Source of the DNA: CAZCBD01 sp964496755
Lineage (GTDB): Bacteria; Bacteroidota; Ignavibacteria; Ignavibacteriales; Melioribacteraceae
DNA: 10,645 nucleotides
Reading direction: 5' to 3'
Assembly (NCBI GenBank): GCA_964496755.1
Contig: CAZCBD010000089.1
Location: 1 to 10,645, forward strand
Positions 6,810 through 10,645 of the stretch are shown here, piece after piece. A program made the translations under genes and the position numbers. Positions within the stretch are counted from its first letter, which is position 1. Each line of letters opens with the position of its first letter. The notes beneath the pieces are model-generated. The model did not search any database, was not told where the DNA came from, and saw nothing but the letters and a program-made list of their open reading frames with translations.

Positions 6810-7976
6810 ATGAATATTCATGAATATCAAGCAAAAGAGATTTTAAGTAAATTTAATGTGCCGGTACCTCAGGGTGAAGTTGCATATTCAATTGAAGAAG
6901 CAGTTGAAATAGCAAAGCAAATTCCCGGAAAAGTAAAAGTTGTAAAAGCACAAATTCATGCAGGCGGAAGGGGAAAAGGCGGAGGAGTTAAAATAGCCAA
7001 AAGTATTCCTGAACTTAGAAAAACAGTTAAACAAATATTAGGTATGAATTTAGTTACTCATCAAACCGGCCCCGAAGGTAAAAAAGTTGAAAAAGTTTTA
7101 ATAGTTGAAGGGGTTAATATTCAAAAAGAATTGTATGTTGGAATTACCTTAGATAGGGCTCAGAGTAAGAATGTAGTAATGGTTTCCACCGAAGGTGGTG
7201 TTGAAATTGAAAAAATAGCTGCTGAAATGCCGGACAAAATAATAAAAGAAACTATTGATCCGGCTATCGGGTTGCAAGCATACCAAGCCAGAAAGTTAGC
7301 TTTTGCTTTGGGGTTGGAAGGCAAGCAACATAAAAGTGCAGTGAAGTTTTTATTAGCACTTTATAAAGCCTATGTGGCTACGGATGCTTCGTTGGTGGAA
7401 ATAAACCCGCTGGTTGTTACGGCAGAAGGTGAAGTAATTGCAATAGATTCGAAAATGAATTTCGATGATAATGCCCTTTACAGGCATCCTGAAATTTTAG
7501 CCTACAGAGATTTAACCGAAGAAGATGAATCTGAAATTGAAGCTTCAAAATTTAATTTAAATTACATTAAATTAGACGGCAACGTAGGTTGTATGGTAAA
7601 CGGAGCCGGATTAGCAATGGCAACAATGGATATAATTAAACTTGCAGGCGGCGAACCGGCAAACTTTTTGGATGTTGGTGGCGGAGCAAATAAAACTACG
7701 GTTGCAAATGGATTTAAAATTATTTTATCCGATCCGAACGTTGAAGCGTTATTAATTAATATTTTTGGTGGTATTGTGCGCTGCGATCGTGTTGCACAAG
7801 GTGTTATTGATGCAGTAAAAGAAATTAATGTTACAGTGCCAATTGTAATTAGATTAGAAGGTACAAACGCCAAAGAAGCAGGTGAAATGCTTGAAAAATC
7901 CGGATTAAACTTTGAAGTAGCTACTTCGTTGGAAGATGCCGCAAAAAAAGTAACTTCGGTACTTTCAAGGGCCTAA
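6810..7976 (+). CDS. sucC: Succinyl-CoA synthetase (ADP-forming) subunit beta
   Basis: The 388-residue length equals the bacterial norm. The protein joins succinate and CoA to ATP formation in the TCA cycle as the beta chain of the SucCD complex in the cytosol. The ATP-grasp half starts MNIHEYQAKE and has KAQIHAGGRGKGGGVK (46-61), with the metal site LVEINPL (195-201; E197, N199) and D213 in DSKMNFDDNA. The CoA-ligase half has GCMVNGAGLAM (260-270), LDVGGGANK (around 288-294) and the characteristic NIFGGIVRCD (327-336). GGAAAGG (6797-6803) lies 6 nt before the ATG. The gene stands alone: 105 bp separate it from the LolA-like gene, and a hairpin follows its stop. No alpha subunit (sucD) is adjacent, so the partner must be encoded elsewhere. 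All residues I checked for metal and nucleotide contact are present. Confidence 0.96.
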   Translation: MNIHEYQAKEILSKFNVPVPQGEVAYSIEEAVEIAKQIPGKVKVVKAQIHAGGRGKGGGVKIAKSIPELRKTVKQILGMNLVTHQTGPEGKKVEKVLIVEGVNIQKELYVGITLDRAQSKNVVMVSTEGGVEIEKIAAEMPDKIIKETIDPAIGLQAYQARKLAFALGLEGKQHKSAVKFLLALYKAYVATDASLVEINPLVVTAEGEVIAIDSKMNFDDNALYRHPEILAYRDLTEEDESEIEASKFNLNYIKLDGNVGCMVNGAGLAMATMDIIKLAGGEPANFLDVGGGANKTTVANGFKIILSDPNVEALLINIFGGIVRCDRVAQGVIDAVKEINVTVPIVIRLEGTNAKEAGEMLEKSGLNFEVATSLEDAAKKVTSVLSRA

Positions 7977-8004
7977 TTCTGTTTAAAAAATTATCATTTC
8001 CAAA

Positions 8005-8036
8005 TAATGTGCTACCGCATTTTTAGGTAGCACATT
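8005..8036 (+). terminator. Hairpin after sucC, possible terminator
   Basis: TAATGTGCTACC (8005-8016) and GGTAGCACATTA (8025-8036) form a perfect 12-bp stem with an 8-nt loop, 29 bp after the sucC stop. Neither strand has a proper T-run directly after the stem: AAAA follows on the plus strand. It may be a weak terminator, a Rho-assisted end, or a 3' stabiliser of the sucC message. Confidence 0.5.
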
Positions 8037-8074
8037 AAAAAATCATTCCCAAACACGAAATATTTATTTTTCTA

Positions 8075-8106
8075 TTGTTTTTTTTATAGCCTAACCTTAT
8101 ATTTTG
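8075..8106 (+). promoter_or_regulatory. Bacteroidota-type promoter candidate for the lrp-glnA operon
   Basis: TTG at 8075-8077 is followed after 20 nt by TATATTTT(G) at 8098-8106, matching seven of eight positions of the TAnnTTTG -7 element. The spacing equals that of the tRNA-Thr promoter in this window. Transcription would begin near 8112, leaving a leader of about 36 nt before ATG 8148. Confidence 0.5.
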
Positions 8107-8147
8107 AGTCTAAAAATATTTAATTCCTAAATAAATGAGGTAAATAA

Positions 8148-8594
8148 ATGCTTGACGAATTGGATTTAAAGCTTTTAAACATACTCCAAGTTAGAGGTAG
8201 AACCAAAAGGAGTGAGCTTGCAGAAGCAATAGGATTATCTTTGCCCTCGCTTAGCGAGCGATTAAGAAAGCTTGAAAATAAGGGAGTTATTGAAGGTTAT
8301 TACACAAAATTGAACAGAAAATTCTTCGGTTATGATATGATGGCTTTTATTACAGTTGTAATGGATAACAGAGATAATATTGAAATTATGACTGAAAAAG
8401 TTTCACAAACACCGGAAATTATCGAATGCCATACAATCTTGGGAAAAGGCTCCTATATGCTTAAGGTTGTGGCAAAAGATACTGTTTCTTTAGAAGAATT
8501 GTTAAATACCATTCAAACTTGGCCCGGAGTAACGAGAACTAATACGAGATTTGTACTTTCTACTATTAAAGAAACAACTAAAATAGAAATATAA
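8148..8594 (+). CDS. Lrp/AsnC family transcriptional regulator
   Basis: A 148-residue DNA-binding protein of standard Lrp/AsnC length and order. The N-terminal LDELDLKLLNILQVRGR (2-18) leads into a winged helix-turn-helix (about 19-50) with TKRSELAEAIGLSLPSLSER and RLRKLENKGVIEGY. From about 64 to 142 comes the RAM ligand-binding and oligomerisation domain, with FITVVMD, TPEIIECHTILGKGSYMLKV and WPGVTRTNTRFVLSTIKE. Proteins of this family form octamers and sense amino acids or related metabolites. The RAM loop reads GKGSYML where many members have an acidic residue (G-D-Y-D-Y-like), so ligand contacts may differ. TGAGGT (8136-8141) precedes the start codon. It is 16 bp upstream of glnA and both follow the same candidate promoter, so it probably controls glnA, its own operon, or both in response to glutamine or another nitrogen signal. 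That target is inferred from position. Confidence 0.9.
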   Translation: MLDELDLKLLNILQVRGRTKRSELAEAIGLSLPSLSERLRKLENKGVIEGYYTKLNRKFFGYDMMAFITVVMDNRDNIEIMTEKVSQTPEIIECHTILGKGSYMLKVVAKDTVSLEELLNTIQTWPGVTRTNTRFVLSTIKETTKIEI

Positions 8595-8610
8595 AATTCA
8601 AGGGGAGAAA

Positions 8611-10035
8611 ATGGCAAAAAAAATCTCGCCGGAACAAGAAGTTCTGGACTTTGTCAAAAAAAATAACATTAAATTTGTTGATTTTAAATTCATGGATTTT
8701 CCCGGTCAATGGCAACATACTTCCTATCCCATTTCAGAATTAACCATAGATTCATTTAAAAACGGTTATGGTTTTGATGGATCTTCGATGCGAGGATGGA
8801 AATCAATTAATGATAGTGACATGCTTATTATTCCGGATCCCACTACTTATTTTATCGATCCTTTTATAAAAGAGCCGACAATAAGTTTAATTTGTGATGT
8901 TTATGAACCGCACACAAAAGAGAAGTATCAAAGATGTCCTAGAAATATAATCCAAAAAGCGCAAGCGTTTTTAGAATCTACCGGTATTGCCGATACGGCT
9001 TATTGGGGACCGGAAGCAGAATTTTTTGTATTCGATGATGTGCGTTACGAATCAGGTCCTAATGCTAGTTTCTATAAAGTTGATTCAAGTGAAGGGCATT
9101 GGAACACAGGAAAAGAAGAAAATCCGAATTTAGGTTACAAACCGCGTCCCAAGCAAGGTTATTTTCCGGTTGCTCCTAACGATTCTTTAATTGATTTAAG
9201 AAACGAGATGTGTTTAAAACTAATGGATGCAGGTATTAAAGTAGAGGCATCTCATCATGAAGTAGCTAGTGGCGGGCAATGTGAAATTGATTTACGTTTT
9301 AATTCAATGTTGAAATCGGCAGATGAATTATTAATGTTTAAATATTTTGTAAAAAATACTGCCCGTATGAATAATAAAACCGTTACTTATATGCCTAAGC
9401 CAATTGCTGATGATAATGGTAGCGGAATGCATCTTAATGTTAGTTTATGGAAAAAAAACAAACCGATTTTTGCCGGTGGCGGATACGCCGGATTAACCGA
9501 CGAAGCGTTATATTTTATTGGCGGTTTAATTAAACATGCTTCATCTATTTTAGCTTTTACAAATCCCACAACTAATTCATATCGAAGATTAGTACCCGGA
9601 TTTGAAGCACCCGTTCGTTTAGCCTATTCACAAAGCAACAGAAGTGCTTCTATTAGAATACCTTTTTCAAATAATCCGAAAGCTAAACGTGTTGAATTTA
9701 GATGTCCGGATCCTTCAGCAAATCCATATCTGGCTTATGCCGCGGTTTTAATGGCAGGATTGGATGGAATATTGAATAGAATTGATCCGGGTGAACCGTT
9801 GGATAAAGATATTTATGATATGCCACCCGAAGAATTAAAAAATGTGCCTTCCACTCCGGCTTCATTGGAAGAAGCTTTGAATGCTCTTGCCGAAGATCAC
9901 GAATATTTACTTAAAGGCGATGTTTTTACTGAAGATGTTATTCGTGCATGGATTAATTACAAAATGGAAAACGAAGTAAAAGCCGTTGCGGCACGCCCAC
10001 ATCCCCACGAGTTTTCACTTTATTATAATGTTTAA
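8611..10035 (+). CDS. glnA: Type I glutamine synthetase
   Basis: The 474-residue dodecameric enzyme makes glutamine from glutamate, ammonia and ATP, the main entry of ammonia into metabolism. The beta-grasp domain holds GYGFDGSSM (52-60). The active-site barrel has GPEAEFFVF (133-141; E135 and E137 bind metal), GSGMHLN (270-276), NPTTNSYRRLVPGFEAP (318-334; the Asn loop with the catalytic Glu) and VEFRCPDPSANPYLA (361-375). The insert around 155-185 (EGHW to QGYFP) and the stretch DKDIYDMPPEE (398-408) place it in the GSI-beta group. Y402 matches the tyrosine that is adenylylated in E. coli GlnA. Whether a GlnE adenylyltransferase exists here cannot be seen. A strong AAGGGGAG (8600-8607) sits just before the ATG. 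The gene is the second cistron behind the Lrp/AsnC regulator and ends before a structured 3' region and a strong terminator. Confidence 0.97.
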   Translation: MAKKISPEQEVLDFVKKNNIKFVDFKFMDFPGQWQHTSYPISELTIDSFKNGYGFDGSSMRGWKSINDSDMLIIPDPTTYFIDPFIKEPTISLICDVYEPHTKEKYQRCPRNIIQKAQAFLESTGIADTAYWGPEAEFFVFDDVRYESGPNASFYKVDSSEGHWNTGKEENPNLGYKPRPKQGYFPVAPNDSLIDLRNEMCLKLMDAGIKVEASHHEVASGGQCEIDLRFNSMLKSADELLMFKYFVKNTARMNNKTVTYMPKPIADDNGSGMHLNVSLWKKNKPIFAGGGYAGLTDEALYFIGGLIKHASSILAFTNPTTNSYRRLVPGFEAPVRLAYSQSNRSASIRIPFSNNPKAKRVEFRCPDPSANPYLAYAAVLMAGLDGILNRIDPGEPLDKDIYDMPPEELKNVPSTPASLEEALNALAEDHEYLLKGDVFTEDVIRAWINYKMENEVKAVAARPHPHEFSLYYNV

Positions 10036-10045
10036 TTTAATAATG

Positions 10046-10098
10046 GAATTATCTGCAATCGGTCTCCGATAGTTGGGACTGATTGCAAATTATAATTC
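10046..10098 (+). other. Composite hairpin in the glnA 3' region
   Basis: An outer 7-bp stem, GAATTAT (10046-10052) with ATAATTC (10092-10098), encloses an inner stem, TGCAATCGGTCTC (10054-10066) with GGGACTGATTGCA (10075-10087). The inner stem has 13 pairs including two G-U, and an 8-nt loop. The asymmetric internal loop has 1 nt on one side and 4 on the other. It starts 11 nt after the glnA stop and lacks a U-run, so it does not look like a plain terminator. It could protect the mRNA 3' end or serve as a small 3'UTR element; function is unknown. Confidence 0.45.
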
Positions 10099-10137
10099 AA
10101 AGACAATTTACAATTAAAGAAATAGAATATTCTTTTA

Positions 10138-10177
10138 AACTAAAAAAGGTCTTTTTTTCAAAAGACCTTTTTTAGTT
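10138..10177. terminator. Bidirectional terminator between glnA and tRNA-Thr
   Basis: AACTAAAAAAGGTCTTTT (10138-10155) and its exact complement (10160-10177) make an 18-bp perfect stem with a TTTC loop. The arms give a U-rich descending side (CCUUUUUU) on the plus strand for glnA and the equivalent on the minus strand for the tRNA. Its edge lies 1 nt from the tRNA 3' end, so it forms the trailer of the tRNA transcript. Confidence 0.8.
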
Positions 10178-10178
10178 G

Positions 10179-10251
10179 AGCTGGTGAACGGACTTGAACC
10201 GCCGACCGGCTGATTACAAATCAGCTGCTCTACCAACTGAGCTACACCAGC
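10179..10251 (-). tRNA. tRNA-Thr (anticodon UGU)
   Basis: Read on the minus strand this is a full 73-nt cloverleaf. The acceptor stem GCTGGTG pairs with CACCAGC, the D arm is GCTC-AGTTGGTA-GAGC, and the anticodon stem GCTGA/TCAGC encloses loop TTTGTAA. The anticodon TGT lies at plus-strand 10216-10218. The variable region is CGGTC, and the T arm GGCGG-TTCAAGT-CCGTT includes two G-U pairs. It decodes ACA and other ACN threonine codons, which are common in this AT-rich DNA. The base after the acceptor stem is T (10179), followed by CAA, so CCA is not encoded and must be added after transcription. It has its own promoter upstream and the shared terminator right behind it. Confidence 0.96.
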
Positions 10252-10267
10252 TTTTAAATTTAGATAA

Positions 10268-10298
10268 CAAATATAGAATCTTTTATTTTTTGTTTCAA
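10268..10298 (-). promoter_or_regulatory. Bacteroidota-type promoter of tRNA-Thr
   Basis: On the minus strand TTG (10298-10296) is followed after 20 nt by TATATTTG (10275-10268), a perfect match to TAnnTTTG, the -7 element of the Bacteroidota primary sigma factor. Transcription would start around 10262, about 10 nt before the mature tRNA 5' end at 10251, which is a typical short tRNA leader. Confidence 0.65.
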
Positions 10299-10322
10299 GG
10301 AAAAAATTATTAATTTTAATTA

Positions 10323-10645
10323 ATGATTACAAAAAATCAAATAAAAAAATATAAAGCTCTTCAGTTAAAAAAAAACCGGCAATCTGAAAAGAGAACAATA
10401 ATTGAAGGGAAACGATTAGTTGGCGAAGTATTAAATTCGACTATATCATATGAAACTCTGTTCATAACAGAAAAATTTGAGAATGAAAACAAAGAATTTA
10501 TTCTGAAAATAAAAAATGACAATGCGGAAATTATTAGAATTAAAGAATCAGAAATGCGTAAGATAAATGATACTAATAAACAGAAAGGAAATGACGATTT
10601 AATAAAAATACCCCAAGAGAAACAAATACCTAAAACAACAAACAA
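10323..10645 (+). CDS. TrmH/SpoU-family RNA 2'-O-methyltransferase, N-terminal part
   Basis: The frame is open from ATG 10323 to the window edge (107 codons) and has an in-frame TAA at 10317-10319, so this ATG is the first possible start. The protein begins MITKNQIKKYKALQLKKNRQ and continues IIEGKRLVGEVLNS (26-39), YETLFITEKF (43-52) and SEMRKINDTNKQKG (76-89). These match in order the substrate-binding domain of SpoU/TrmH enzymes: a basic start, the EG-R-V-E-L helix, and the M-x-x-I-x-D/x-T-x-x-Q-G boundary before the catalytic SPOUT domain. Such enzymes use S-adenosylmethionine to methylate a ribose 2'-OH in rRNA or tRNA. The knotted catalytic domain lies beyond the window, so the exact target (TrmH, RlmB or another) cannot be told. 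No good Shine-Dalgarno is within reach of the start. The gene diverges from tRNA-Thr across 71 bp. Confidence 0.78.
   Translation, partial: MITKNQIKKYKALQLKKNRQSEKRTIIEGKRLVGEVLNSTISYETLFITEKFENENKEFILKIKNDNAEIIRIKESEMRKINDTNKQKGNDDLIKIPQEKQIPKTTN

Noticed and set aside
7562..7873. Minus-strand open frame inside sucC, and another at 9387-9569 inside glnA
   Set aside because: Both mirror highly conserved catalytic sequence of enzymes on the plus strand.
7977..8147. Riboswitch or small gene between sucC and the Lrp regulator
   Set aside because: Apart from the 12-bp hairpin and the promoter candidate I see no conserved aptamer-like structure and no credible open frame. The leader after the promoter is only about 36 nt.
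10124..10133. AGAATATTCT palindrome before the terminator
   Set aside because: Ten bases of AT-rich palindrome in a non-promoter position is expected by chance.
10284..10292. TATTTTTTG as a -7 box for the methyltransferase gene
   Set aside because: It has one base too many for TAnnTTTG, no TTG at the right distance upstream, and falls inside the divergent tRNA promoter.
10361..10645. Minus-strand open frame at the right edge
   Set aside because: The plus strand encodes a recognisable SpoU/TrmH substrate-binding domain here, so the antisense frame is a shadow.
1..10645. Mobile element, prophage, CRISPR or defence system
   Set aside because: No transposase, integrase, regularly spaced repeats or defence-type domains; base composition and codon use look even across the genes. 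The tRNA gene has no duplicated end or integrase nearby.

Overview
The window is an AT-rich, densely coded stretch of ordinary bacterial chromosome. It most likely comes from the Bacteroidota or a sister lineage of the FCB group such as Ignavibacteriota. This rests on protein resemblance (the AmpG-like carrier, the NagZ fused to a serine hydrolase) and on two promoter candidates of the Bacteroidota type (TTG, about 20 nt, then TAnnTTTG). Genus and species cannot be told from the sequence alone.

Bases 1-6704 look like one plus-strand transcription unit of six genes, entered from outside the window. In order they are: the 3' end of a BadF/BcrA-type sugar kinase (MurNAc/GlcNAc kinase-like), an AmpG-like muropeptide permease, a three-domain protein joining NagZ (GH3 beta-N-acetylglucosaminidase) to a beta-lactamase-fold hydrolase that resembles the AmiE amidase, an ABC-2 exporter ATPase, its permease, and a secreted LolA-like protein. 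Three junctions overlap (14, 4 and 4 bp) and two have gaps of 13 and 9 bp. The first three genes form a coherent peptidoglycan-recycling set: take up or handle muropeptides, trim GlcNAc and probably the peptide, then phosphorylate the amino sugar. The ABC/LolA-like part shares the operon, but its substrate is unknown.

Bases 6705-8147 hold sucC (ADP-forming succinyl-CoA synthetase beta) behind a palindrome-containing upstream region and followed by a perfect 12-bp hairpin; no sucD is present. Bases 8148-10035 hold an Lrp/AsnC regulator and a type I glutamine synthetase (glnA) 16 bp apart, a probable nitrogen-assimilation operon with a recognisable promoter. After glnA come a composite hairpin and an 18-bp perfect inverted repeat that ends exactly where a minus-strand tRNA-Thr(UGU) gene begins its trailer, so it probably terminates both sides. 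The tRNA has its own divergent promoter. From 10323 to the end runs the N-terminal part of a TrmH/SpoU-type RNA methyltransferase, cut by the window edge.

I found no mobile element, CRISPR, defence island, prophage or clearly unprecedented system. The observations most worth a second look are the NagZ-serine hydrolase fusion in its recycling operon, the lrp-glnA pairing, the palindrome ahead of sucC, and the structured 3' region of glnA.
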